Below are positions 51,928 to 60,459 of a DNA stretch of 64,000 bases, piece after piece. The stretch is from NCBI RefSeq assembly GCF_045617425.1, contig NZ_JAZLIO010000003.1, positions 124,001 through 188,000 of the forward strand. Reading direction: 5' to 3'. Positions within the stretch are counted from its first letter, which is position 1. The number at the start of each line of letters is the position of its first letter. This DNA comes from Carnobacterium_B sp045617425 (GTDB taxonomy: Bacteria > Bacillota > Bacilli > Lactobacillales > Carnobacteriaceae). The notes under the pieces are model-generated. The model saw only the letters and a program-made list of their open reading frames with translations, had not been told where the DNA came from and ran no database searches. The position numbers and the translations under genes are program-made.

Positions 51928-51955
51928 AATATGAAAAAAGAAAGTAGGAAAAAAA

Positions 51956-52633
51956 TTGAAAAAAACAATACAAGTTGCCATTGATGGTCCGGCTTCAGCT
52001 GGAAAAAGCACAGTTGCTAAGATATTAGCGAAAGAATTAGGGTACATTTATTGCGATACGGGAGCAATGTATCGTGCTCTAACCTATCAAGCAATCAAAA
52101 ATAAAATAGAAGTAACAGATGAAAAACAATTAGTTCATTTATTAAAAGAAATGATTATTTCTTTTGAACCAAACAAAGACAATCAAAAAGTATTTATCAA
52201 CGGTGAAGAAGTGACCGAAGCTATTCGTTTAACAGATGTAACAAATGCCGTTTCAGCTGTTTCAGCACATGGTGAAGTGAGAAAAGAACTAGTAAAAAGA
52301 CAACAAGAAATAGCGGCACACGGTGGAGTAGTTATGGACGGTCGTGATATTGGCACAGCCGTTTTGCCAACAGCAGAAGTGAAGATATTCCTTATTGCTA
52401 GTGTTGAGGAACGTGCAGAAAGACGCTATAAAGAAAATTTAAGCAAAGGTATACCTACTTCACTAGAAGTATTAAAGCAAGAAATTACGGATCGAGATTA
52501 TAAAGATTCACATCGTGCAGTGTCTCCGCTTACACAAGCGAAAGACGCTATTCGTGTGGATACAACTAGCTTATCTATCGAAGAAGTTGTGGAAAAAATC
52601 AGAGAATTAATCCAAATAAAACTGATTAATTAA
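51956..52633 (+). CDS. cmk: Cytidylate kinase
   Basis: Phosphorylates CMP and dCMP with ATP. The 225-residue protein begins MKKTIQVAIDGPASAGKSTV, the P-loop, and shows YCDTGAMYRALTY (about 33), VVMDGRDIGTAVLP (about 125) and ASVEERAERRYKE (about 145). TTG 51956 is the only start giving the P-loop its usual N-terminal position; the ribosome binding site AGTAGGA is moderate. It is followed by rpsA, the classic cmk-rpsA pair. Confidence 0.95.
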   Translation: MKKTIQVAIDGPASAGKSTVAKILAKELGYIYCDTGAMYRALTYQAIKNKIEVTDEKQLVHLLKEMIISFEPNKDNQKVFINGEEVTEAIRLTDVTNAVSAVSAHGEVRKELVKRQQEIAAHGGVVMDGRDIGTAVLPTAEVKIFLIASVEERAERRYKENLSKGIPTSLEVLKQEITDRDYKDSHRAVSPLTQAKDAIRVDTTSLSIEEVVEKIRELIQIKLIN

Positions 52634-52736
52634 GGAATCTTTTACTTTTTCAGTCGTTTTGGTGGCAATAATTTAAATAATTGGTTAAAATATAGAAAGA
52701 AAGTACTTTATTGGCTAGTTATAGGAGGGCAAACAT

Positions 52737-53957
52737 ATGACGGAAAATGAAAAAAACCAAGAGATCAACGAACAAGAATCAATGATGGATGCAATGAATA
52801 GTGTTCAAGAAATTAATATTGGAGATATTGTTAAAGGTGAAATTTTAACGATTCAAGATAATAAGCAGGCTATAGTTGGCATCATTGGTGGTGGAGTTGA
52901 AGGTGTTATTCCGAACAATGAATTATCTGCTGCTCCATTTGAAAATGTTACAGATATTGTAAATGTTGGAGATATCGTAGATTTAGTTGTTATCAAAGAG
53001 ATCAAAGAGAAAGAAAATGGTAGTTACTTGCTATCAAAGCGTCGTATTGATGCTAAAAAAGTCTGGGAAAAAGTTCAAAAAGAATTTGATGAAGGCACCA
53101 TTATTGAAGCACCTGTTAAAGAAGTAGTAAAAGGTGGTTTAGTTGTAGATGTTGGCGTCAGAGGATTTGTACCTGCTTCTATGGTAGATGTTCATTTTGT
53201 AGAAGATTTTTCTAGTTATAAAGGACAGACGTTGAAATTTAAAATCGTTGAAATCGAACCGAGTGAAAACCGTTTAATTCTTTCTCATAAAGCTGTTGTT
53301 GAAGCAGAAAATGAAGAAAAGAAAAAAGACTTGCTTAATCATTTGGTTGAAGGCGATGTTGTAAAAGGAAAAATCGCTCGTTTAACTAACTTTGGAGCGT
53401 TTATTGATCTTGGCGGTATAGATGGTCTTGTCCACATCTCTCAAATTGCTTATGAGCATGTAAAAGATCCTGCTGATGTCTTAACAGTCGGAGAAGAAGT
53501 TAACGTGAAGATTCTTTCTGTAAACGAAGAAGAGGGACGTATTTCTCTTTCTATTAAAGAAACATTACCTGGACCATGGGACAATATTGAAGAGCGTGCG
53601 GCTGTAGGTTCTGTTCTAAATGGCTTAGTTAAACGTTTAACAAGTTTTGGAGCGTTTGTTGAAGTCTTCCCAGGAGTTGAAGGACTTGTTCATATTTCAC
53701 AAATTTCGCACAACCACATTGCTACTCCGCATGAAGTTTTAAGTGAAGGTGACGAAATTAAAGTGAAAGTGTTAGAAGTTAATCCAACAGATCAAAGACT
53801 TTCTTTAAGTATCAAAGCATTAGAAGAGAAACCGAATCAACCAAAAGCAAGCTATGAAGAAACCAATTACGACTTGCCTGAAGAAGATACTGGTTTTACT
53901 TTAGGTGATATTTTAGGCGATCAATTGTCTGATATTACAACAGATGATGAGAACTAA
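52737..53957 (+). CDS. rpsA: S1 ribosomal protein homologue (four S1 domains)
   Basis: A 406-residue RNA-binding protein with four S1 domains at about residues 20-95, 110-175, 195-268 and 280-353; repeated motifs GVEGVIPNNEL, VRGFVPASMVDVHF, GAFIDLGGIDGLVHISQI and GAFVEVFPGVEGLVHISQI are clear. The E. coli S1 has six domains; the four-domain form is usual in low-GC Gram-positives, where its ribosomal role is less certain. The C-terminal ~40 residues are acidic (about 365-406). ATG follows ATAGGAGGG. It follows cmk by 103 bases and ends at a weak hairpin. Confidence 0.93.
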   Translation: MTENEKNQEINEQESMMDAMNSVQEINIGDIVKGEILTIQDNKQAIVGIIGGGVEGVIPNNELSAAPFENVTDIVNVGDIVDLVVIKEIKEKENGSYLLSKRRIDAKKVWEKVQKEFDEGTIIEAPVKEVVKGGLVVDVGVRGFVPASMVDVHFVEDFSSYKGQTLKFKIVEIEPSENRLILSHKAVVEAENEEKKKDLLNHLVEGDVVKGKIARLTNFGAFIDLGGIDGLVHISQIAYEHVKDPADVLTVGEEVNVKILSVNEEEGRISLSIKETLPGPWDNIEERAAVGSVLNGLVKRLTSFGAFVEVFPGVEGLVHISQISHNHIATPHEVLSEGDEIKVKVLEVNPTDQRLSLSIKALEEKPNQPKASYEETNYDLPEEDTGFTLGDILGDQLSDITTDDEN

Positions 53958-53975
53958 GTACATTGTTAAAAAGGA

Positions 53976-54012
53976 TATGTGAGCATTTTTTGTTCTCATG
54001 TTCTTTTTTTTT
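53976..54012 (+). terminator. Probable terminator after rpsA
   Basis: ATGTGAG pairs with CTCATGT (two G-U pairs) across an 11-base T-rich loop, then TTCTTTTTTTTT. Confidence 0.6.
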
Positions 54013-54146
54013 TGCATTTATTGAGTAAAATTTAACAAAAAACTAAAGTATTTATGAGAGTTTGCCTTATTCCTTAAGCAAAAGCTTGCATGTTTTGAGG
54101 TATTTCTATAAACTTACAAGAGAATATAAAAAAGGAGGCAAAAACA

Positions 54147-55460
54147 ATGGCAAAACCAGTTGTAGCCATCGTTGGTCGCCCTAACGTAGGAAAATCAACT
54201 ATTTTTAATCGTATTGTTGGAGAACGCATCTCAATTGTAGAAGACGTATCAGGAGTAACCCGTGATCGTATTTATGCACCAGCAGAATGGCTAGGAAAAG
54301 AATTTAATGTGATTGATACAGGCGGGATCGATTTAGGTGATGAACCATTTTTAGAACAGATTAAACACCAAGCTGAAATAGCTATGGATGAAGCAGATGT
54401 GATTATTTTTATCACAAGTGTAAAAGAACACATAACAGATGCAGACGAGAATGTAGCAAAAATTCTTTACCGTACAAACAAACCAGTATTGTTAGCTGTT
54501 AACAAAGTAGATAATCCTGAAATGCGTAACGACATTTTTGACTTTTATTCTTTAGGGTTAGGTGAACCTTTCCCAATATCAGGAAGTCATGGTTTAGGAA
54601 TCGGTGATTTGTTGGATGCAGCAATCAGCCATTTTCCAGAAGAGCAAGAAGAAGACTATGATGATTCTGTTATAAAATTCAGCTTGATTGGTAGACCAAA
54701 CGTTGGGAAATCATCACTTGTAAATGCTATATTAGGAGAAGATCGAGTGATTGTTTCGAGCATTGCAGGAACGACTCGTGACGCTATCGACACAGCATTT
54801 GAAGGCGAAGATGGAACTGAATTTGTTATGATCGATACTGCTGGAATGCGTAAAAAAGGGAAAGTTTATGAAAACACTGAAAGATATAGTGTTTTAAGAG
54901 CCCTAAGAGCAATCGAACGTTCTGATGTCGTCTTATGTGTATTGAATGCAGAAGAAGGTATTAGAGAGCAAGATAAAAAAGTTGCTGGATATGCTCATGA
55001 AGCTGGAAAAGGAATCATCATTGTTGTAAACAAATGGGATACTCTTGAAAAAGATAACCATACAATGAAAGCATTTGAAGAACAAATTAGAGCCGAATTT
55101 TTGTATCTCAGCTATGCACCAATCATATTTGTTTCAGCTTTAACAAAACAACGATTAAACAAGCTTCCTGAAATTATTGAGCGAGTAAGTATGAACCAAA
55201 ACTTACGTATTCAATCAGCTGTTTTAAATGAAGTGATATTAGACGCAGTAGCTATGAATCCTACTCCAACAGATAAAGGAAAACGATTGCGCATTTATTA
55301 TGCTACTCAAGTAGCCGTTAAGCCGCCAACATTTGTAGTATTTGTGAATGAACCTGAAATGATGCATTTCTCTTATGCTCGTTTCTTAGAAAATCGCATT
55401 CGGGATGCCTTTACTTTTGAAGGAACGCCGATTCACTTGATTACAAGAAGAAGGAAATAA
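54147..55460 (+). CDS. der: Ribosome-associated GTPase Der (EngA)
   Basis: Double-Era GTPase needed for 50S assembly. The 437-residue protein has two tandem G domains, each with GRPNVGKS (about 9-16 and 181-188), VTRDR / TTRDA switch I, DTGG / DTAG, and NKVD / NKWD, followed by a KH-like C-terminal domain (about 355-437) ending in LITRRRK. ATG follows AAAGGAGG. The 189-base gap upstream holds the rpsA terminator and a weak -10 TATAAA (54107-54112). hup follows, the conserved der-hup order. Confidence 0.97.
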   Translation: MAKPVVAIVGRPNVGKSTIFNRIVGERISIVEDVSGVTRDRIYAPAEWLGKEFNVIDTGGIDLGDEPFLEQIKHQAEIAMDEADVIIFITSVKEHITDADENVAKILYRTNKPVLLAVNKVDNPEMRNDIFDFYSLGLGEPFPISGSHGLGIGDLLDAAISHFPEEQEEDYDDSVIKFSLIGRPNVGKSSLVNAILGEDRVIVSSIAGTTRDAIDTAFEGEDGTEFVMIDTAGMRKKGKVYENTERYSVLRALRAIERSDVVLCVLNAEEGIREQDKKVAGYAHEAGKGIIIVVNKWDTLEKDNHTMKAFEEQIRAEFLYLSYAPIIFVSALTKQRLNKLPEIIERVSMNQNLRIQSAVLNEVILDAVAMNPTPTDKGKRLRIYYATQVAVKPPTFVVFVNEPEMMHFSYARFLENRIRDAFTFEGTPIHLITRRRK

Positions 55461-55592
55461 AAAACTAAATTGGCATTTTAACATAACTCTTAAGGGGTTT
55501 CAAATAATTTAATCATTATTTATAAAATGCATAAGAAAATTTCCTGAAAAGCTAAAAATCATTGCAGTATCAGTATTTATATGATATCTTTT

Positions 55593-55698
55593 TAAATGAA
55601 ATGTCATTTAGAATACTAATTTTACATTTCGCAATAATTCATTTTTGGGCCACTCAAAAATGTCTAAATGATGTTTATTTGCTTAAAAATAAAACATC
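55593..55698 (+). repeat. Three consecutive stem-loops in the der-hup intergenic region
   Basis: TAAATG-AAATGT-CATTTA (55593-55610), CATTTTTG-GGCCACT-CAAAAATG (55640-55662) and GATGTTTATTT-GCTTAA-AAATAAAACATC with one bulge (55670-55698). The last ends 16 bases before the hup ribosome binding site. None has a terminator T tract. They lie in the probable hup leader. Confidence 0.7.
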
Positions 55699-55729
55699 AA
55701 TTCTTCTTTCCGAGGGAGGTGAAATACAC

Positions 55730-56005
55730 ATGGCTAACAAAGCAGAATTAATCGAAAACGTTGCTACTTCAACAGGACTTACTAAAAAAGATGCAACTTC
55801 AGCAGTAGATGCTGTTTTTGAATCAATTCAAACTTCATTAAGTGAAGGTGAAAAAGTTCAAATTATTGGTTTTGGTAACTTTGAAGTTCGCGATCGTGCT
55901 GCACGTAAAGGTCGTAACCCTCAAACAGGGGAAGAAATCCAAATTGCTGCAAGCAAAGTACCTGCATTTAAACCAGGTAAAGCTCTTAAAGACGCAGTTA
56001 AATAA
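55730..56005 (+). CDS. hup: DNA-binding protein HU
   Basis: Histone-like dimeric protein that bends DNA. The 91-residue protein MANKAELIENVATSTGLTKK... has the signature GFGNFEVRDRAARKGRNPQT (about 46-65) with the DNA-binding arm and Pro at its tip. ATG 55730 follows AGGGAGGTG; the frame is open to 55562 but that is leader. A strong terminator follows, so hup is an independent, probably highly expressed unit with a ~200-base structured leader. Confidence 0.97.
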   Translation: MANKAELIENVATSTGLTKKDATSAVDAVFESIQTSLSEGEKVQIIGFGNFEVRDRAARKGRNPQTGEEIQIAASKVPAFKPGKALKDAVK

Positions 56006-56014
56006 TACAGTACT

Positions 56015-56043
56015 TAAAACCCCTGAGAAATCAGGGGTTTTTG
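56015..56043 (+). terminator. Intrinsic terminator after hup
   Basis: AAAACCCCTGA pairs with TCAGGGGTTTT over a 4-base loop, followed by TTT. Confidence 0.95.
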
Positions 56044-56257
56044 CTGTTTTATAGAGTGCTGTAACTTAGGGAAAAAAGAAAAAAGCATTTTTTTGTAATC
56101 TACTCTTCTCAAACACTCAATGATATATAGCTACAGATTTCTTTAAAGCGTCTGCTAAGAAGATATGAGTGTGTTTAAGAATAGCATAGAAAAAGGGACC
56201 AAGTTAGTTAGACTAGTTCATTCTCCCAATTGTTTTAAAGACAAATTAAACACCACC
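56044..56257. other. Intergenic stretch without a supported feature
   Basis: About 210 bases between the hup terminator and the next gene's terminator. No open frame of interest, convincing promoter, RNA gene or repeat is visible; part of the 303-base gene-free gap between hup and the GGDEF gene. Confidence 0.6.
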
Positions 56258-56310
56258 ATAAAAACTAAAGGCTCATTTCGTAAATGAATTTACGAAATGA
56301 CCCTTTAGTT
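56258..56310 (-). terminator. Terminator of the degenerate GGDEF gene
   Basis: A long stem, AACTAAAGG...CATTTCGTAAA with TTTACGAAATG...CCTTTAGTT, 4-base loop, with a T tract on the minus strand. It overlaps the last bases of the gene's stop codon. Confidence 0.8.
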
Positions 56311-57286
56311 ACATAACAATTTGATTTCCTCCGTTTTTAACGGCGACTACTAATTTTTTTGAGACAGTATTAACTAACTCGCTGATTGTTTCTTCTTTAT
56401 TGAATTCGGATATACCAACGCTTATGCTCACATGTTTAGGAACATCGAAAAAAGTTTCTAAAACAGTTTGTCTTATTGTGTCAGCAAAGGTATAAGCTTC
56501 TTCTTTTTTAGTATCATTTAACAAGATCAAAAATACAGATTCTCTGTATCTGCCAGCAATGTGTCTATTTTCTTGAATGGCTACTTGTATGATTTGGCCA
56601 GTGACTTTTAGTATTTCTTCACTTAGGACAACTCCAAATAATTCTTCATATTCAGAATACTTATCAATTTTCAAAAACATAACGGATAAAGGACGGTCAT
56701 GTTTTTTTGAATGGTTTGCATGTTTTGCTAGCTCCACTGTAACAGCAGTTCTGTTATATAGAGCGGTGAGTGTATCTTTTTTCATTTGATTGGATAAATT
56801 TTGATTTCTGACCATTAGTTGATCTCGTTCTTGTTCTTCCTGTGTAATGTCAAATACAATTCCTTTAAGAAATAGTGGAGCTCCTTGTTCGTTTCGCTCT
56901 GTTACTTTTCCGAAATCGCGGTACACTTTCCATGAACCATCTTTGGCTTGAATACGGTATTTTGTATTCCAAGCAGGTATGTCTCCTTTAAGGTGGTCTG
57001 TCATTAGTTGCATAACTTCATCAATATCGTCAGGGTGAATTTTATCTGTAAAAAAATGATAGGGAACTTTTTCCGGTAAGTCTTCTTTTAAGTATCCGAT
57101 TGCTTCTGCTTTTAGTGGATTAAAGGTGACTTCATTCAATGTAAAATCCCAAAACCATTGTCCTAAATTTTGTGTCCATTCAAATTCTAGACGTTCTGTT
57201 TCTTGGAGAGCTACCAATAGTTCTTTATTCAATCTTTTCAAAGAAGTCATTTGTAAGATGAGCTCTTCTTTAGTATATTCTTGCAA
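56309..57286 (-). CDS. PAS domain protein with degenerate GGDEF domain
   Basis: A 325-residue soluble protein: N-terminal helix (1-35), a PAS/PAC domain (about 40-150) with WFWDFTLNEVTFNP and YRDFGKVTERNEQG, a short coiled linker, and a GGDEF-fold domain (about 168-325) starting DTLTALYNR. The catalytic GGDEF signature is replaced by RESVF (residues 248-252) after GRY, and the usual FKxxND substrate motif reads YSEYEE, so diguanylate cyclase activity is unlikely. The start is TTG 57286 with AAAGGGG upstream. It may act as a receptor or sensor. No EAL or PilZ gene is in the window. Monocistronic. Confidence 0.85.
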   Translation of the reverse strand: MQEYTKEELILQMTSLKRLNKELLVALQETERLEFEWTQNLGQWFWDFTLNEVTFNPLKAEAIGYLKEDLPEKVPYHFFTDKIHPDDIDEVMQLMTDHLKGDIPAWNTKYRIQAKDGSWKVYRDFGKVTERNEQGAPLFLKGIVFDITQEEQERDQLMVRNQNLSNQMKKDTLTALYNRTAVTVELAKHANHSKKHDRPLSVMFLKIDKYSEYEELFGVVLSEEILKVTGQIIQVAIQENRHIAGRYRESVFLILLNDTKKEEAYTFADTIRQTVLETFFDVPKHVSISVGISEFNKEETISELVNTVSKKLVVAVKNGGNQIVM

Positions 57287-57425
57287 AGTACTATCCCCTT
57301 TGTTAAAAATGTAGTTGACTGAAAATATTAACCTTTTAAGCTTACTTTATATTAGAGTTGAGTTCAATAAGTTTTGTACACTTTAATAAATAGAAAAAGG
57401 GTAGGACCCTACTTGTTCTAATTTA

Positions 57426-57434
57426 TGTTAAAAT
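57426..57434 (+). promoter_or_regulatory. Candidate extended -10 promoter of ypiA-ypiB
   Basis: TGTTAAAAT fits TGn plus TAAAAT; no good -35. It overlaps ATG 57433, supporting the later start of the TPR gene. Confidence 0.45.
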
Positions 57435-57474
57435 GGAAGATATAGAAGATTGTAAAATGAAAGAGGTTTTTGAC

Positions 57475-58740
57475 ATGTCATATGGACAAATGATGATCGA
57501 CACGCTTCAAAATAATCAATTAGAAGAAGCAATGAATTATTTTGAACAAGCTTTAAAACAAGATACAGATGAAGAACTTTATAATCTCGCAGATTCTCTT
57601 TATCACCTTGGTTTTTTAAATGAGGTAAAAAAAATAAATCTGCACCTGCTGGAACGTTATCCTGAAGACGATGAATTAAGAATAGGTTTAGCGGAAATAG
57701 CTATTGAAGCAAATGAATTAGATACAGCAATGGATTGGCTACTAGAAGTCACGGAAGATAGTGCTGTTTATCCTCAAACGTTGCTTGTTTTAGCCGACTT
57801 ATACCAAGTTCAAGGTCTTTATGAAGTGAGTGAGCAAAAGCTACTCAAAGCGAAGGAAATCTTATCTGATGAACCGGTTATAGATTTTGCCTTAGCAGAA
57901 TTACATTTTTCTATGGGGAAATACGCTCAAGCGATTCATAGTTATGAAGAATTGATGAACCAAGGTCTATCCGATTTTTCAGGCATCAACCTTGCAGCTA
58001 GATGTGGTAGCTCATATAGTGCTTTAGGTGATCTGGAGCAAGCTATACTATACCTAGAGCAAAGTTTGGAAGAAAAAGAGAACGTTGATACATTATTCCA
58101 ACTGGGATTCTCTTATTTACAAGACAAACAATACCGTCGTTCAATTGAAACTTTGAATAAATTAAAAGACTTAGATCCGAACTATACAACCCTATATCCA
58201 TATTTAGCTAAAGGACTTGAAGAAGAAAATGAACTGGACAAGGCTCTAGAAATCATCAAAGAGGGATTAAGAGTTGATGAATACAATTATGAACTTTTCT
58301 ATTATGGCGCTGATATAGCCATCAAATTAGAAGATGAACCTTTAGCGGAAACTTATTACTTAAAAGCCATTCAACTTGTTCCAGAAAACTCAACTGTGCA
58401 GTTAGCCTATACAAATTTATTGCTGAAACAAGAACGTTTTGATGAAACAGTTGATTGGATTCAAAAAATGCTCGTGCAAAACGAAGTCGATCCTCAGTTT
58501 TATTGGAATCTAGCATTAGCCAATGAAGGTTTGGAAGAATATTCAGCAGCAAGTACTGCCTATCAAAAAGCATATCCGTTACTTCGTCAGAATAAAGATT
58601 TCTTGAAATCTTATATCTATTTTCTACGTGAAGAAGGAGAACGTACTGTTATTAAGGCCGTCATAAACGATTATTTGCTCCTTGATCCAACAGATGCAGA
58701 AATATTAGAATTGCTAGAAGAAATAAATAGCAACTATTAA
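57475..58740 (+). CDS. ypiA: Tetratricopeptide repeat protein, YpiA-like
   Basis: A 421-residue cytoplasmic protein made almost wholly of TPR units (about 10-11 copies, residues 8-415), such as LYNLADSLYHLGFLNEVKKI and FQLGFSYLQDKQYRRSIETL. TPR arrays bind partner proteins. ATG 57475 follows AAAGAGGT; ATG 57433 overlaps a -10-like TAAAAT and has no ribosome binding site. It precedes ypiB by 48 bases as in B. subtilis ypiA-ypiB and Listeria. Its partner is unknown. Confidence 0.88.
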   Translation: MSYGQMMIDTLQNNQLEEAMNYFEQALKQDTDEELYNLADSLYHLGFLNEVKKINLHLLERYPEDDELRIGLAEIAIEANELDTAMDWLLEVTEDSAVYPQTLLVLADLYQVQGLYEVSEQKLLKAKEILSDEPVIDFALAELHFSMGKYAQAIHSYEELMNQGLSDFSGINLAARCGSSYSALGDLEQAILYLEQSLEEKENVDTLFQLGFSYLQDKQYRRSIETLNKLKDLDPNYTTLYPYLAKGLEEENELDKALEIIKEGLRVDEYNYELFYYGADIAIKLEDEPLAETYYLKAIQLVPENSTVQLAYTNLLLKQERFDETVDWIQKMLVQNEVDPQFYWNLALANEGLEEYSAASTAYQKAYPLLRQNKDFLKSYIYFLREEGERTVIKAVINDYLLLDPTDAEILELLEEINSNY

Positions 58741-58788
58741 TTGATTAAGTTATAATGAGAAAAAGGGTAAGATAGGGAGGTTTTTTAC

Positions 58789-59364
58789 ATGAACATCCAA
58801 ATTTCTTTAGAAGCTAAAAAGATTTTTCTTGGCTGGTTTTTAGACCGATACCAATTGAAGAGAAGAGAATCCATGTGGATCCTAAACTACTTACTAAATC
58901 ATGATATAGTATTAAATAAAGTCCATTTTGTAGAGTCTGTAGATAAAACTCCGCGGGGAATGATGATATCTACAACAGAAATGAGCAATGAAGCATTTCT
59001 ATTTTATAAAAATGGGACAGTGTTTAGTGATCCAGAACAAGCTTTCCATGAAGTTCGATTAAATTGGCAAGAAGAAATGTATATTGAGTTAGTTTTTTTA
59101 AATCCATGGAAGTCTGCCGAATATCTGACTGTATTAGAAGACAACCCTTATCACAAGTGGAATGAAACCATTAGCATGCAACTCGTTGAAGAAGTCGAAC
59201 TTGCACTTGAGACATTCTCATTAACGGAACGAAAACAAAATACACTCCATCAAATTGATTTGTCTTTAGAAAAAGAGGATCGAGAAAGATTTATTCAATT
59301 GTCAAAACAATTAAAAGAAATTGAAGAGGATCTAAAAAACGAACAAAAAAAGCCAAACCATTAA
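58789..59364 (+). CDS. ypiB: UPF0302 protein YpiB/ReoY-like
   Basis: A 191-residue UPF0302-family protein: FLGWFLDRYQLKRRESMWIL (about 14-33), FVESVDKTPRGMMISTTEM (about 46) and FYKNGTVFSDPEQAFHEVRL (about 70-89) match the family pattern. In Listeria the homologue ReoY acts with ReoM, downstream of the PASTA kinase PrkA, to promote ClpCP degradation of MurA; the same role here is inference. ATG follows AGGGAGG. The last codons form the left arm of the shared terminator and the stop lies in its loop, overlapping the stop of the convergent gene by four bases. Confidence 0.85.
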   Translation: MNIQISLEAKKIFLGWFLDRYQLKRRESMWILNYLLNHDIVLNKVHFVESVDKTPRGMMISTTEMSNEAFLFYKNGTVFSDPEQAFHEVRLNWQEEMYIELVFLNPWKSAEYLTVLEDNPYHKWNETISMQLVEEVELALETFSLTERKQNTLHQIDLSLEKEDRERFIQLSKQLKEIEEDLKNEQKKPNH

Positions 59365-59380
59365 GGTTTGGCTTTTTTTT
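59346..59380. terminator. Bidirectional terminator shared by ypiB and the second YitT-family gene
   Basis: AAAGCCAAACC (59349-59359) pairs with GGTTTGGCTTT (59364-59374) over a 4-base loop, with A-rich left and T-rich right flanks. Both stop codons sit in or at the edge of the loop, so the stem is coding for both genes. Confidence 0.95.
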
Positions 59381-60251
59381 TGAACATTGGTTGCTTTGGT
59401 TTAGGGTCAAATGAAAAACCTTCTCCTAGAACTTCATGCACCGTTAGAAGAGAATAAAAAGCTTTTGAATCAATTTCATGAATGATTCGTTTAGCCATGA
59501 CGATTTCATGACTGCCTAAAACACAATACAATACTTTTTTTTCTTCTTTTGAATAAGCTCCCTCAGCTTTGAAGAACGTTACGCCTCGTTCCATTTCTGA
59601 CATAATCGTTTCAGCGATACGATCATTTTTCTCAGAAATAATAAGTAGTCCTCTTGCTGCATAAGACCCATCTTGCATAAAGTCAACGATTTTAGAAAAT
59701 ACATAAGAAGCAAGTAACGTATACATCATATGAGGCAAGTCTATGTAAGTTAACGATAACGTTAGAATAAAAACATCAAAAATCAATAATGTTTTTCCCA
59801 TTGAAATGCCTTTTTTCTTTTCTAAAATGCGAGCAAGAATATCGCTTCCGCCAGTTGTTCCACCTGAACGATAGATCATACCGCTACCCACCCCACCACA
59901 TAAGCCAGCTAAGATACCCGCTATAAAAAGGTCGTTTTCTAAATCAATAGCAATTGACGTTCGTTGCCATATATATAAGAAGAAGGATAACATAGCTGTT
60001 CCGTATATAGTGTAAATTAATGAACGGTTGCCTAACAATTTCCATCCGATTAATATCGTTGGAATGTTTAGGAGCAATGTAGACAGAGCTGGATCAATTT
60101 GAAACCAGTAACGTAACAATAAAGAAACACCAGTCATTCCACCTTCAGCTAATTCGTTTGCAATATTGATGTACACTAGTCCAAATGCATAAAGTGCACA
60201 GCCAATTGTAATAATCAGTATATCTTTTACAGCTATTTTTTCGTTTAACAT
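59361..60251 (-). CDS. YitT family membrane protein (YpjC-like)
   Basis: A 296-residue DUF161/DUF2179 membrane protein paralogous to the one at 23851: about five hydrophobic helices to ~residue 190 with AGLCGGVGSGMIYRSGGTTG, then a soluble domain with FFKAEGAYSKEEKKVLYCVL. Start ATG 60251 follows AGGAGTGAAT; the frame is open to 60332 but without a ribosome binding site. In B. subtilis ypjC, a YitT-family gene, lies near dapB, and dapB is the next gene here, so the locus appears conserved. The function is unknown. Confidence 0.86.
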   Translation of the reverse strand: MLNEKIAVKDILIITIGCALYAFGLVYINIANELAEGGMTGVSLLLRYWFQIDPALSTLLLNIPTILIGWKLLGNRSLIYTIYGTAMLSFFLYIWQRTSIAIDLENDLFIAGILAGLCGGVGSGMIYRSGGTTGGSDILARILEKKKGISMGKTLLIFDVFILTLSLTYIDLPHMMYTLLASYVFSKIVDFMQDGSYAARGLLIISEKNDRIAETIMSEMERGVTFFKAEGAYSKEEKKVLYCVLGSHEIVMAKRIIHEIDSKAFYSLLTVHEVLGEGFSFDPKPKQPMFKKKAKP

Positions 60252-60459
60252 ACATTCACTCCTGACTTGATTTATCTTATAAAGAATACAATTTTTTTGA
60301 AAAACAAGCAACAAGTCTTGCAACCTTCTCACTTTTTGGTAGACTTAAAGAATAATAGGCTATGAAATGAAGAGTGTTATAGTCATTTGGCATAGATAAA
60401 ATAGATAACGTGAAAAAAGAAGTTACGGTAGAAAAGCCGATTGAAAGGGAAGAATAAAA

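Noticed and set aside
55562..55729. Longer hup frame from 55562
   Set aside because: The 56 extra residues are not HU-like, cover a structured leader, and AGGGAGGTG sits directly before ATG 55730.
56044..56257. Small RNA or gene remnant between hup and the GGDEF gene
   Set aside because: No promoter-terminator pair for the plus strand and no recognisable protein remnant; left as empty intergenic sequence.
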